This document shows, in pieces, positions 1 through 8,858 of a DNA stretch of 64,000 nt. How positions within the stretch are numbered: position 1 is the first letter of the stretch; every line of letters starts with the position of its first letter. Origin of the DNA: Hyphomicrobiales bacterium (GTDB lineage Bacteria; Pseudomonadota; Alphaproteobacteria; Rhizobiales; Rhizobiaceae). The notes beneath the pieces were generated by a model. That model had not been told where the DNA came from. It saw only the letters and a program-made list of their open reading frames with translations, and made no database searches. The translations under genes were made by a program, and so were the position numbers. The DNA is taken from NCBI GenBank assembly GCA_900471485.1, contig UCEU01000014.1, positions 62,001 to 126,000 on the forward strand. The letters are read 5' to 3'.

Positions 1-446
1 TCGGTGCGATTGCGAAGCACCGGCTCGATCGACAGGGCGACGGCTTCCGATGTCCGATGCCGCCTCTTGGTCGGCTTGAGCTTCTCGCGGACATTCGGCG
101 TGGTGAGGTAAACGAGGCCGGCGTCTGTCTTGCTGCGCAGAGTCAGGTACGACAGGCCCTGTTCGCTTGCGATCAGGGGGCCGTAGCCCGTGTGATGATC
201 GGCGTAGTGGACCGTGACGAGGCGTACTTCATCGCGGCCGATCGTTCCACTTCCTGCGATGAAGACCTGAAACTGGTCGACGATATGGAAATGGGAATCG
301 AGCTTCTGGTGAGCATTGAGGTCGAGGCGGAACGCCTGCGGATCCGGAGCGGCGATGTCCGAGTTTTTCCCGAACATGTTAATTTTCCACGATTGGCCGC
401 GGCGAAAGCGTTCTGGTTCTTTTTCGGTGTAAGATGCTGCTTGCAT
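1..446 (-). CDS. Cupin-like protein, C-terminus cut by window edge
   Basis: The frame opens with ATG at 446-444 behind a strong GAGGAGGA ribosome site and stays open for 148 codons to the window edge, so the stop is not seen. I do not recognise a named family. Residues about 44-110 look like a small beta-barrel of cupin type: HFHIVDQFQVFIAGSG at 52-67 supplies the His-x-His and Gly of a first cupin motif, and HYADHHTGYGP at 80-90 could supply the second. No signal peptide is visible. It lies 33 bp downstream of the reductase gene on the same strand and is probably cotranscribed with it and rubredoxin, so it may serve an oxygenase system whose remaining genes lie outside the window. Confidence 0.7.
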   Translation of the reverse strand, partial: MQAASYTEKEPERFRRGQSWKINMFGKNSDIAAPDPQAFRLDLNAHQKLDSHFHIVDQFQVFIAGSGTIGRDEVRLVTVHYADHHTGYGPLIASEQGLSYLTLRSKTDAGLVYLTTPNVREKLKPTKRRHRTSEAVALSIEPVLRNRT

Positions 447-479
447 CGGTTTTCCTCCTCAGGCCGTGCCGGCGCGGAT

Positions 480-1691
480 TCAATGGTGGTGTGGTGGCGG
501 GAACTCGACATCGAGGGCGGAGGCGATCGCCTCGCGGCTCATGCCGAGCATGTCGTGCAGTTTGCCGAATTGTTGTGGGGCGTTGATCGTCTGAACAGCG
601 ATCAGGTGATCGTTTTTAAACCCGAGCACCGAAAATGCCCCGCTGGCGGGAGCATTCAACACCGCTTCCATGTCCGTGGCGTTGACGTCACCTGACATCT
701 GAATCTGGATCGCAGCCTGGTGAGACCAGTATCTAGGCGGGCGCTTTTGTGGGAGGTCCAAGCCCATGATTGTTGCAGCGACAATCTTCGCCTGGTCTTG
801 GCCGGGATTGACCGCCTCGTTGCGAACGTGACGACCAAGGACCGGATCATACCACGCGGAGCAATCCCCGACCGCGTAGATGCCAGGATCGGAGGAAAGC
901 CCAACCTCGGAAACCGCGATCCCGTTGGTGACCTCCAAGCCCGCCTCGCGCGCAAGCGTTTCATGAGGTGCGGCCCCGATAGCAGCAACGACGATCTCCG
1001 CTCTGATTTCTTCTCCATCGGCAAGGGTTACGACACCCGTCCGGCCATCTTCGGCCTTTTGAATGGATGCCACCGAACTGCCGAAGCGGACCCCGAGTCC
1101 TTTGTTCGAATGTCGATCGAGAACATAATTCGCGATCGCTTTGCTGACGGTTCGTTCCATGATCCTGGAGCCGGCTTCGACAACCGTGACATCGAGTCCT
1201 TGCGCCAATGCCATGGCCGCAATTTCCATCCCGATCAATCCGCCGCCGATGATGACCATCGAGTTCGCGCCGTCGATACGCGATTTCAGAGCGGTCAGAT
1301 CGTCATGGGTACGAAGATAATGGGCAAGGCGATCGGGGTCGATGGAGACCGGGAGCCGACGCGGCTCGGCTCCGCACGCCAAAATGAGTTGGTCGTATGA
1401 ATACGTTGTCCCGTCCTCGGCCGTCGCAGAGCGCTGGACCGTATTCAGCTTGCTCACTTTGACACCTTGGACGAGGTCGATCTGGTTATTGGTATAAAAG
1501 CTCTCGGGACGGAGAAGAGTCGGGGTGTAGTCCTTTTTCGACAGCGCTTCCTTCGAGAGCGGAGGCCGATGGTACGGAAGGACCGTCTCTTCGGTGATAA
1601 GCGTTATTTTCCCGTCGTATTTCGCGGTCCGCAATGCTGCGGCCGTTGCGACGCCGGAGTGAGACGCTCCAATGATCAAGATTCCCGACAT
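480..1691 (-). CDS. FAD-dependent rubredoxin/ferredoxin reductase
   Basis: A 403-residue pyridine-nucleotide-disulfide-type reductase that passes electrons from NAD(P)H through FAD to a small iron-sulfur carrier. An N-terminal FAD dinucleotide fold (IIGASHSGVATAAALR), a second NAD(P) fold in the middle (MVIIGGGLIGMEIAAMA) and the C-terminal FAD motif GIYAVGDCSAW are all present, as in rubredoxin and putidaredoxin reductases; the redox-active Cys pair of disulfide reductases is absent, as expected. I start at ATG 1691 (MSGILIIGAS) because the Rossmann strand begins there; the longer upstream frame overlaps the rubredoxin gene. It lies 20 bp behind that gene, which is its likely partner. The oxygenase they feed is not in view. 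Confidence 0.9.
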   Translation of the reverse strand: MSGILIIGASHSGVATAAALRTAKYDGKITLITEETVLPYHRPPLSKEALSKKDYTPTLLRPESFYTNNQIDLVQGVKVSKLNTVQRSATAEDGTTYSYDQLILACGAEPRRLPVSIDPDRLAHYLRTHDDLTALKSRIDGANSMVIIGGGLIGMEIAAMALAQGLDVTVVEAGSRIMERTVSKAIANYVLDRHSNKGLGVRFGSSVASIQKAEDGRTGVVTLADGEEIRAEIVVAAIGAAPHETLAREAGLEVTNGIAVSEVGLSSDPGIYAVGDCSAWYDPVLGRHVRNEAVNPGQDQAKIVAATIMGLDLPQKRPPRYWSHQAAIQIQMSGDVNATDMEAVLNAPASGAFSVLGFKNDHLIAVQTINAPQQFGKLHDMLGMSREAIASALDVEFPPPHHH

Positions 1692-1711
1692 GGCGGACCT
1701 GTTCACTCCGC

Positions 1712-1915
1712 TTAGCTGACGACAACCATGTCGAACTCGCTCTTGCGAGCACCGCATTCTGGACAGACCCAGTCGTCAGGAACATCTTCCCAGCGTGTTC
1801 CAGGCTCAACGCCACCGTCTGGATCACCCAACGCCTCGTCGTAAACGTATGCGCAGAGGACGCACTGCCATACCTTAAAATCGCCTCTCTCGGCGACCAG
1901 CGCAGACGTTCCCAT
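1712..1915 (-). CDS. Rubredoxin
   Basis: A 67-residue one-iron electron carrier. The two metal-binding knuckles CVLC and CPEC, about 30 residues apart, and the conserved [20 protein letters not shown] segment are diagnostic of rubredoxin. An in-frame ATG at 1930 is possible, but GGGAGGAAATCC stands directly before ATG 1915, so the shorter form is preferred. First gene of an operon with the reductase and the cupin-like gene; rubredoxin plus rubredoxin reductase usually supplies a non-heme iron oxygenase or an oxygen-detoxifying enzyme. The promoter region is shared with the divergent LysR gene. Confidence 0.93.
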   Translation of the reverse strand: MGTSALVAERGDFKVWQCVLCAYVYDEALGDPDGGVEPGTRWEDVPDDWVCPECGARKSEFDMVVVS

Positions 1916-1974
1916 TGGATTTCCTCCCATAAATGCGAATTTCTTAAGACGCTAACCGATAGGGCTTGGTATCG

Positions 1975-2020
1975 CCAGATGTTCTGTCATACTATCAGCA
2001 ATAACAAATCGGCATATCTC
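1975..2020. promoter_or_regulatory. Putative LysR control element, copy 1
   Basis: CCAGAT, then 30 nt, then GGCATATCTC. The same two blocks with the same 30-nt spacing occur at 12411-12456 in front of the CapA/ABC operon, and the spacer also agrees at 13 of 30 positions, including a TCAG-N-AAT block. The right block ends 11 nt before the GTG start of the LysR gene, a position suited to autoregulation, and the element also lies between this gene and the divergent rubredoxin operon. Binding by the adjacent LysR protein is inferred. Confidence 0.55.
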
Positions 2021-2031
2021 GGGAGGGGCAC

Positions 2032-2946
2032 GTGGACATCCGGCAGCTTGCTTATTTCGTCAGGGTGGCAGAGCTGGGAAGCTTCAGTCGCGCGTCGGCA
2101 TTCCTCCATATCGCTCAGCCGGCACTCAGCAGACAGGTTCGAAATCTTGAGGCGGAGCTGAAGGAGGCGCTCTTGGTTCGAAATGGGCGAGGCGTCGAAC
2201 TGACCGAGGCGGGCGAGCGGCTGCTCGACAACGCGCGCGGCATTTTGCGGCAGATCGAGAGAACCTATGAGGACATCGAAAACTCACGCACCGGAAAGTC
2301 CGGAAAGGTGGGGATTGGGCTGCCGGCGACCATATCGACAGCGATCGCGACCGCTCTTATTCGCCGATTGCGGGAGGAGCTGTCGGATGCGCAGGTCATG
2401 CTCGTCCACGGGCGATCGAACCAACTTCAGGAATGGATAATGTCGGGCCGTCTTGACATGGCGATCATGTACGATGCGCCATCCTCGCCCATGCTGGAGA
2501 TCCACGAGCTGGTCGATGAAAACCTTTATCTGATCGGCCGAGAGGGGGCGTTCAAAGACGACAAGCCCGTCTACCTCGAAGCATTGGCCGAAGTGCCGAT
2601 GGTGATCGCCTGTCGACCTAACAGCACGCGTGTTCTCTTGGATTCGGAGCTTGCGCGATTTGGCCAAAAGCTGAACATCGTATTCGAACTCGATCCCCTC
2701 GATACGATGTTCGACCTCGTTAGGGACGGATATGGTTTCACTGTCGCATCCCTCCGAACGCTCGCTTCGAAAGGACCAGATGCTCGACAGGGGCTGGAAA
2801 TACGGAAAATCATCGGGCCGGAGCTAATCCTCTCCGTTCAGCTCGTCCTTCCCGCTCGAAGACTGCCGAACCGACTTCATGAGGCGGCCTTTCGAATCCT
2901 TCGCGACCTAAGTACCGAGGTTCTGAACCAGCCAGCGAATAGATAG
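2032..2946 (+). CDS. LysR-family transcriptional regulator
   Basis: A 304-residue LysR-type regulator: the N-terminal winged HTH (residues 1-60, MDIRQLAYFVRVAELGSFSR and the recognition helix around AQPALSRQVRNLE) is followed by a periplasmic-binding-like effector domain from about residue 90. It is closest in look to the Nac/CynR-like branch. It starts at GTG 2032 after GGGAGGGG. Divergent from the rubredoxin operon and convergent with the MFS gene (4 bp between stops). The conserved element at 1975-2020 overlaps its own translation start region and recurs upstream of the CapA/ABC operon, so it probably controls both blocks. The inducer is unknown. Confidence 0.9.
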   Translation: MDIRQLAYFVRVAELGSFSRASAFLHIAQPALSRQVRNLEAELKEALLVRNGRGVELTEAGERLLDNARGILRQIERTYEDIENSRTGKSGKVGIGLPATISTAIATALIRRLREELSDAQVMLVHGRSNQLQEWIMSGRLDMAIMYDAPSSPMLEIHELVDENLYLIGREGAFKDDKPVYLEALAEVPMVIACRPNSTRVLLDSELARFGQKLNIVFELDPLDTMFDLVRDGYGFTVASLRTLASKGPDARQGLEIRKIIGPELILSVQLVLPARRLPNRLHEAAFRILRDLSTEVLNQPANR

Positions 2947-2950
2947 ACGT

Positions 2951-4195
2951 TCATACCTCGTCCGGCTTGAAATCCATCCGCGACACGTACGGGAGGAGCG
3001 CGAGTGAAACAACCAGCATGGCCGCAGCGCTGCAAATGACGGGCGTCCGCAGCCCGAAGTGATCCGAGGCGAGGCCTAGCATGAGTGCACCCAGAGATGG
3101 ACTTGCTCGGAAGACTAAGCCGTGAACGCTCAGCGCGCGGCCTCTGAGTGGGGGCGGGGATCCGAGCTGGACATAGGTTTGGGTCGCGATCATGCTGACC
3201 GATGTCAGGTAGCCCATCAGCATGGCGAAGACCGCGAGCATTCCGACAGAGTTCGCCGCGATGAAGCAGGCGGCCGCGCATGCCGACAGCGACCATGCAA
3301 GGGTGATCTGAAACGGAAGCCTTCCCGTCGAAAGATAGGAGTGCATCGTGAGGCCGGCCGTCACCGATCCGAAGGCCATGGACGAGGTCAAAATGGCTAG
3401 ACCGGTCGCCGGCACCTTCGAAAGGTCCGCAGCAAAAGCTGGGAGCATTTCGGCGATTGCACGGATCAGCGCTCCGCCAGAGAAAAGCAGGAGCAGAATC
3501 AGTCGCATTCCGGTGTCGTTGGCCACGTATCTGAATCCTTCCGCGATCTCGACAAGGACGCCACGGCCTGATTGTTGTTTCGGTTCGACTCCTTCCGGAG
3601 TGATGCGCTGAAGAACGATCACGAATGCCAGAGTAACAACGGCGTTGAAAAGGAACACCAGCGCGACATCGGCCATCACGATCATCAGACCGGCAAGCGC
3701 CGGCCCGACCAGCCTGGCCAAATTGACGTTCATGGAATTGATCGCGACCGCCATCGGGACGTCGTCTCGTCCGACGAGTTCCTGCACTATTGTCATTCTT
3801 GCCGATTGCCCCAAGGCGATCACGCAACCTTGTATTGCCACGATCGTGATGAGGAGCCCGAGACTTATCGACTCCAAGTAGACCAAAGCGGTCAACAGGC
3901 CCGCGATCAGGGCCAGGATGAACTGACAAAGTCTGTTGAGCTTCAGTGCATCCCACCGGTCGGCGGCCGCGCCGCCCAGCGGCCCGACAATCACTGTGGG
4001 CAGAAGATCGGCCGCTGCCAGAACCCCAAGCCAGAAGGGTGACTGCGTCATATCCCAGACGACAAGGCTGCAAGCAATTCGCTGCATCCAAGTCCCCAAG
4101 AGGGAAAAGCAGTTCCCCGCCGTGTAGGCCGCGAAGTGGCCTCCTGCCAACAGCTTCACCAATCGCGACTGCATGAGTCCTTTGAAAGGTAGCAC
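2951..4195 (-). CDS. MFS transporter, MFS_3/EntS-type exporter
   Basis: A 414-residue major facilitator with about 12 hydrophobic segments. The N-terminal WMQRIACSLVVWDMTQSPFW region and the GPLGGAAADRWDALK loop after TM2 are typical of the MFS_3 group that includes the enterobactin exporter EntS. It begins at GTG 4195, which overlaps the stop context of the upstream dehydrogenase gene and suggests translational coupling; ATG 4174 is an alternative. Last gene of the seven-gene minus-strand run, so it most likely exports a product or an excess intermediate of the compound imported by the operon's ABC system. Substrate not predictable from sequence. Confidence 0.85.
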   Translation of the reverse strand: MLPFKGLMQSRLVKLLAGGHFAAYTAGNCFSLLGTWMQRIACSLVVWDMTQSPFWLGVLAAADLLPTVIVGPLGGAAADRWDALKLNRLCQFILALIAGLLTALVYLESISLGLLITIVAIQGCVIALGQSARMTIVQELVGRDDVPMAVAINSMNVNLARLVGPALAGLMIVMADVALVFLFNAVVTLAFVIVLQRITPEGVEPKQQSGRGVLVEIAEGFRYVANDTGMRLILLLLFSGGALIRAIAEMLPAFAADLSKVPATGLAILTSSMAFGSVTAGLTMHSYLSTGRLPFQITLAWSLSACAAACFIAANSVGMLAVFAMLMGYLTSVSMIATQTYVQLGSPPPLRGRALSVHGLVFRASPSLGALMLGLASDHFGLRTPVICSAAAMLVVSLALLPYVSRMDFKPDEV

Positions 4196-4196
4196 G

Positions 4197-5180
4197 TCAG
4201 GATCCGACGGCCAGGCTCATGTTGACGACGCGATCAGGGCGCCCGTCGAGAAAGGCCTCGATGAGCTGGACCGCGTCGCCGTAGTACGTCCCCAGCATTT
4301 CTCGTGTGAAATAGCCGATGTGCGGAGTGATGACGACATTGGAAAGGCTTCGGTAAGGGTGATCCGAAGGGAGGGGTTCGTGCTCGTAAACGTCGATACC
4401 GGCTCCTGCGATCGAGCCCGCTTTGAGGGTTTCGATCAGTGCATGCTCGTCAACGATCGCTCCACGGGCCGTATTGATGAAATAGGCGCTCTTCTTCATC
4501 AAACCCAATTCTTTCGCGCCCACTATCCCGCGAGTTCGCTCGCTCAGGGCCAGATGCACGGTGACGATGTCACTCGTGGCGAAGAGCTCCTCTTTGGGAA
4601 CAAAGCGGGCGCCAGCGATTTGGGCCTGTTCGTGGGTCATGTTCTGGCTCCACGCCTGAACTTTCATTCCGAAGACATGTCCAATCTCGGCAACACGCCG
4701 GCCGAGGCCACCCAGACCAAGGACGCCAAGCGTTTTCCCACCGACAGTCGTGCCAGCCCTTGTTTGCCAGCCCCCATTGCGCATCACCTGATCTTCTGAG
4801 GCGATGTTTCGCGTCGCTGCAAGGATGAGGCCCCACACGAGCTCAGCGACCCCTCCAGCTCCTCGGCCATTCACCGGTGTATTGGAAACCAGGACGCCGT
4901 GACTGGCGGCGGTAACGATATCGACCGTATCGTACCGCTTGCCGGTGACCACAATGTATTTCAGCCGGGGCAGGCGAGAGATCAGCTCCGACGGGATCGG
5001 CATTCTCTCGCGAAGAGTGCAGATAATGTCGAAGTCGGCCAGCTCTCGCGCCGCATCGTCCGGTAATGCGAGTGGCCTCTTGAAGACCACCACGTTTGCG
5101 CGGGACTTGATCTTGTCCCAATTGGCGACCTCCTGAGAGATACCCAGGTAGTCATCCAGAATGGCAACGTTCATTTTCAT
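4197..5180 (-). CDS. D-2-hydroxyacid dehydrogenase (NAD-dependent)
   Basis: A 327-residue member of the D-isomer-specific 2-hydroxyacid dehydrogenase family, which interconverts 2-keto acids and D-2-hydroxyacids with NAD(H). The NAD-binding motif GLGGLG is at 155-160, and the catalytic Arg239 (NTARG), Glu268 (EHEPL) and His287 (TPHIGY) are all present, so it should be active. The substrate-binding half is split between residues 1-100 and 295-327, as usual. It follows the oligopeptide binding-protein gene by 51 bp and abuts the MFS gene. In this context it may reduce or oxidise a keto acid released from the imported compound; that role is inference. Confidence 0.9.
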   Translation of the reverse strand: MKMNVAILDDYLGISQEVANWDKIKSRANVVVFKRPLALPDDAARELADFDIICTLRERMPIPSELISRLPRLKYIVVTGKRYDTVDIVTAASHGVLVSNTPVNGRGAGGVAELVWGLILAATRNIASEDQVMRNGGWQTRAGTTVGGKTLGVLGLGGLGRRVAEIGHVFGMKVQAWSQNMTHEQAQIAGARFVPKEELFATSDIVTVHLALSERTRGIVGAKELGLMKKSAYFINTARGAIVDEHALIETLKAGSIAGAGIDVYEHEPLPSDHPYRSLSNVVITPHIGYFTREMLGTYYGDAVQLIEAFLDGRPDRVVNMSLAVGS

Positions 5181-5231
5181 GCTTCTTCCCGCGCAAACAA
5201 TTTCAGAGTGACTTCATTCCAGGCGAGCGAC

Positions 5232-6920
5232 CTACTTGCGCGCCCATTCCTCGGACCAGATCTGCAAGGGGTCCAACGTGCCTTGGCGGAAGTTCGTGAG
5301 ATCGGGCACGGTGACGTAGGCGCGCGGGTAGAAGTAGAGCGGCAGCATAGGAAGATCTTCTGCGAAGATGTTCTGAACCTCGGCCCATTTTTCCTTGGCG
5401 GTTGCCGGGTCAAGTGCCGCTTCGAGACCTGTTATGGCCTTGTCCATTTCAGGGTTCGCGTAAGCGGAGAAGTTGTTGCCGACGCCGTTGTTCTTCGGGC
5501 TTGGAATGGCATCGGAACCCAGCGCAATCCGCGGAGATACCGACGGAGAGAAGTCGATGGACGACATCATGAGCGCCTTGAACTTACGCTTGCGCGCCAT
5601 CTCGCCATTGAATTCCTGCAGCGGGACGAAGTTGTTCGTAATCTCGATGCACACGTCCTTCAACTGGCTCTGGATGACCTGGGCGATCTGCTCGCGTGTC
5701 TGGTTGCCGGCGGTGGAGACAAGCTCGAGCGACAACCGATCACCCTTGTCGTTGACGCAGATGCCATCGCTGCCTGGCTTCCACCCAGCACTGGTGAGCA
5801 GGTCCTTCGCCTTCGTGGCGTCGTACGAGTACAGCTTCATGTCCTTGTTGTAGTAAGCGTTCTCATTGCTGAGGATGCCGTTGGCGACAGGCTGCAGCCC
5901 TCCAAACAGTTCGTCGCTGATCGCCTGGCGATCGATGCCGTAGAGGATCGCTTGGCGGACCGCTTTTTCCTTCAGGATGGGATTGTCGAAGTTGACGGCA
6001 ATCCGTTCGACGTTCGTGCCGTATGCAAGGTGATAGGTGAACTTGTCGGGTTGCTGGCTCTTGAGGTCGAGCATTTGCGAGAAGCTTATGCCGCCTGGGC
6101 TGACGGGGACAGCCTCGACGGAGCCGGCCAGCAAGTTCTGGAGCAGCGAGGACGAGTTGTCGCGATAGCTGAGGATGATCCTTTGCAGATGAGGCTTGTC
6201 GCCGGGCCAGTGCGGGTTCGGCGTAAAGACGATGCGCGTACCGATCTGGTAGTCGCTCAGCAGATAGGAGCCGTTCCACAGGCCGGGGTTCGTCGGCTGG
6301 GTGTTGTAGAGCGACTGCTTTACGTAGGTGTCGAGCGTAGGGTTTGCTGCATAGACCGGACCCTCAAGGTGCTCTGGAATGACCTGGTCCCAGGAATTGT
6401 AGCTGGAAATGACCTGAGGCAGCGTCAGCTCGACGGTTCGGTCGTCGGTAACCTTCAGCTCGGACGCACGGGACCATGGATTGTAGTTCGAGAATCCGAT
6501 CTTGGGATCTCGCGACATCTTCCAGGTGAATTCGATATCCTTTGCGGTCACCGGCACGCCGTCTCCCCATGCAAGACCGTCGCGCAGCTTCAGGGTAACT
6601 TTCATCCCCTTCTTCCCGTCTGGAAGATCAATGATCTTGGCAAGACCATTTTCGATAGTCGGCAGCGTTTCGCAAAGGACACAATGATTGACGACGTTCT
6701 CATCGAAGGCTGTCATTGGACGAAGCGAGTAGTTGATCACCAGTCGCTTCGTATTGTTGACCTGAACGAGCGGGTGAAAGTTCGTCAGGAACTGCAGTTG
6801 ACCGACGACAAGCTGATCCTTCGACTGGGCCAAGGCGACCCCTACTGTTACCGAGGCCAGCGCGACGGTGGCGAGCGCCACCGTCGCGAATGATCTAAGT
6901 CTCTTACCCACAGTCGTCAT
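5232..6920 (-). CDS. Dipeptide/oligopeptide-type ABC substrate-binding protein
   Basis: A 562-residue SBP_bac_5 (DppA/OppA cluster C) protein that captures ligand in the periplasm. It starts at ATG 6920 after GGAGGATAAA; a signal peptide with a long Ala/Val core ends around GVALAQS. The body has family features such as GLAWGDGVPVTAKDIEFTW and VRQAILYGIDRQAI. It lies 36 bp behind the second permease gene and closes the transporter part of the operon. Dipeptide-type binding proteins also carry opines, glutathione, nickel chelates and oligosaccharides, so the ligand stays open; the CapA-like and D-hydroxyacid dehydrogenase neighbours are the only hints. Unlike the other binding-protein genes here, it is not followed by an obvious hairpin. 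Confidence 0.9.
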   Translation of the reverse strand: MTTVGKRLRSFATVALATVALASVTVGVALAQSKDQLVVGQLQFLTNFHPLVQVNNTKRLVINYSLRPMTAFDENVVNHCVLCETLPTIENGLAKIIDLPDGKKGMKVTLKLRDGLAWGDGVPVTAKDIEFTWKMSRDPKIGFSNYNPWSRASELKVTDDRTVELTLPQVISSYNSWDQVIPEHLEGPVYAANPTLDTYVKQSLYNTQPTNPGLWNGSYLLSDYQIGTRIVFTPNPHWPGDKPHLQRIILSYRDNSSSLLQNLLAGSVEAVPVSPGGISFSQMLDLKSQQPDKFTYHLAYGTNVERIAVNFDNPILKEKAVRQAILYGIDRQAISDELFGGLQPVANGILSNENAYYNKDMKLYSYDATKAKDLLTSAGWKPGSDGICVNDKGDRLSLELVSTAGNQTREQIAQVIQSQLKDVCIEITNNFVPLQEFNGEMARKRKFKALMMSSIDFSPSVSPRIALGSDAIPSPKNNGVGNNFSAYANPEMDKAITGLEAALDPATAKEKWAEVQNIFAEDLPMLPLYFYPRAYVTVPDLTNFRQGTLDPLQIWSEEWARK

Positions 6921-6956
6921 TTTATCCTCCATCAGACTTCTGTTTTTCTTGGTATT

Positions 6957-7907
6957 TCAGTGCGATCCGGAACGCGTCTCCGACCTCGGGTCGAAAGCGG
7001 ACCGGACGCCGTCGCCGACGAAGTTCACGGCCATCACGGTCGTGAAAATCAACAGGCCTGGATAGACGGCAAGCATTGGTGCGGAGATGATAAGCTGCTG
7101 CGCGTTGGTCAGCATGTTGCCCCAGGTCGGCGTCGGCGGAATGATGCCGAAGCCAAGGAAGCTGAGGGTCGATTCGAACAGGATGATGCGACCGACCGAC
7201 AATGTCATGGCAACGATGAGCGGCGTCGCGATATTTGGCAGGACGTGAACGAACACGTTGTACCTGCCGCTTGCACCGCTGACTTTGGCCGCACGGACAT
7301 AGTCGACTTCACGCAGGCTGATCGTGCCGGCTCGCGCAATTCTGGCGATCGTCGTCCAGTCGACGAGCGCGATGATGATCACGATGCGCAGGAACACCGC
7401 CAGCGGAGACGTCGCCGCCGCCTGGCTGAGGCCGAGCTTCGTCAGGTCGACGGCGCCGAGCACGATCAGGACCGGGATCAACGGCAGGGCTATGATACAG
7501 TCCGTCATGCGCATGAGGACGTTGTCGAATTTTCCGCCGATATAGCCGGCGGTTACGCCCACTGCGATACCGATCACCGCCGTGATGAAAGTCGCGAGCA
7601 GACCGACGGCGATTGAGACCTGACCTCCGTAGAGAAGTCGAAGCATCACGTCCCGTCCGAGATCGTCCGTACCAAGCCAGTGCTGTGCGGTCGGTGGCTT
7701 GAAGCGTCGCAGGAGATTTGTCGCATTCGGGTCGATCCCGCTCACATGAGCTATCGGTCCCGCCATTGCGCAGGCGACTGTCAGTATGATCAGGAAGGCG
7801 AGCGAGATCATCGCAAGCTTGTTGTGCCTGAAGCGCTCCCAGCGCTTGCTCCAGACGGAATTCTTGTTCGCACGCACAGGCGCGGTATCGGCGATGATGG
7901 TGCTCAT
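6957..7907 (-). CDS. ABC permease, DppC type
   Basis: A 316-residue inner-membrane permease of the DppC/OppC family: a cytoplasmic N-tail of about 35 residues, the family signature HWLGTDDLGRDVMLRLLYGG, several transmembrane helices and the EAA-type loop REVDYVRAAKVSGASGRYN that docks onto the ATPase. Its start overlaps the end of the DppB-type gene by 4 bp (ATGA), which indicates translational coupling. It should pair with the DppB-type protein as a heterodimer. Confidence 0.92.
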   Translation of the reverse strand: MSTIIADTAPVRANKNSVWSKRWERFRHNKLAMISLAFLIILTVACAMAGPIAHVSGIDPNATNLLRRFKPPTAQHWLGTDDLGRDVMLRLLYGGQVSIAVGLLATFITAVIGIAVGVTAGYIGGKFDNVLMRMTDCIIALPLIPVLIVLGAVDLTKLGLSQAAATSPLAVFLRIVIIIALVDWTTIARIARAGTISLREVDYVRAAKVSGASGRYNVFVHVLPNIATPLIVAMTLSVGRIILFESTLSFLGFGIIPPTPTWGNMLTNAQQLIISAPMLAVYPGLLIFTTVMAVNFVGDGVRSAFDPRSETRSGSH

Positions 7908-8854
7908 TTCAGTGTGATCCTCGGGTCAAGCCATGCATAGGCTAGGTCGGCGAGAAGGCTCGAAAACAGTGTGACGATGGTCGCTAGAAGCAGGCCGACC
8001 AGTGCCAGGTTGAAGTCGATGTTGCTGATGGCGTCATAGATGACCTTGCCCATGCCCAGCATGCCGAAGATCGTCTCCACGACCAGCGCGCCGGAGAACA
8101 GCGAGCCGAAGCCAAGCGCAAGCACAGTCACCATCGGGATCAATGCGTTACGCAACGCATGCCGCGTGATCACAGTCGTCTCCGAAAGCCCCTTCGCCCG
8201 AGCCGTCCGCACGAAGTCGGAATTCAGCGTCTCTATCATCGACGCCCGCACGTATCGCACCAGCGGACCGACGTGGAAGAATGTCAGGACCACGACCGGA
8301 AGGATCAGATGCACCAGCTGCTCTCCAATCGATGCGTCGGCCAAAAGCGGTGTGCCGCTTGCAGGCAGCCAGCCCAGCTTCACCGAGAACACGATGATCA
8401 GGATGAGCGAGGTCCAGAAGCCGGGCAGCGAGATGCTGGCGAAGGCCAGGAGGCTGATGAGGCTGTCGGTCCATCCGCCAGGCTTGCGCGCCGCCAGCGC
8501 ACCGAGCAGCATCGCGAGCGGAATGCTGATGATCTCGGTTGCCACCAGCAGCTTCGCGGTTTGAATGACGGCTGGGCCGAGAACGACCAGAACTGGCTTG
8601 AAGTAAACGCTTGAATAGCCCAGGTCGCCATGCAGCGCGGAATAGAGCCAGTGGCCATAGCGCGTGAAAAGCGATTGATCCATACCGTAGAGCGAGCGCA
8701 TCTGCGCGATCGTGTCCGGGGTCAACGCCGGATTGCCTTCCAGCATGTTCTCGACGGGGTCGCCGGGCATGAGCCCGATAAGCATGAAAAGCAGAAGCGA
8801 CATCACCAAGGTGACGAGAACTGCCTGCAGAAGACGTGAAATGGTGTATCTCAT
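7904..8854 (-). CDS. ABC permease, DppB type
   Basis: A 316-residue permease of the DppB/OppB family. An N-terminal helix (LLQAVLVTLVMSLLLFMLIG), the conserved MPGDPVENMLEGNP segment, a periplasmic linker and the C-terminal membrane domain with EAA loop (NSDFVRTARAKGLSETTVI) are present in order. It sits 4 bp from the end of the upstream ATPase gene and overlaps the DppC-type gene by 4 bp, so the five transporter genes form one transcription unit. Confidence 0.92.
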   Translation of the reverse strand: MRYTISRLLQAVLVTLVMSLLLFMLIGLMPGDPVENMLEGNPALTPDTIAQMRSLYGMDQSLFTRYGHWLYSALHGDLGYSSVYFKPVLVVLGPAVIQTAKLLVATEIISIPLAMLLGALAARKPGGWTDSLISLLAFASISLPGFWTSLILIIVFSVKLGWLPASGTPLLADASIGEQLVHLILPVVVLTFFHVGPLVRYVRASMIETLNSDFVRTARAKGLSETTVITRHALRNALIPMVTVLALGFGSLFSGALVVETIFGMLGMGKVIYDAISNIDFNLALVGLLLATIVTLFSSLLADLAYAWLDPRITLK

Positions 8855-8858
8855 CGGC

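Noticed and set aside
5208-6893. Long open frame on the plus strand opposite the oligopeptide binding-protein gene
   Set aside because: It is antisense to a gene with clear family motifs, signal peptide and ribosome site. Long antisense frames are usual in GC-rich DNA; its product shows no family features.
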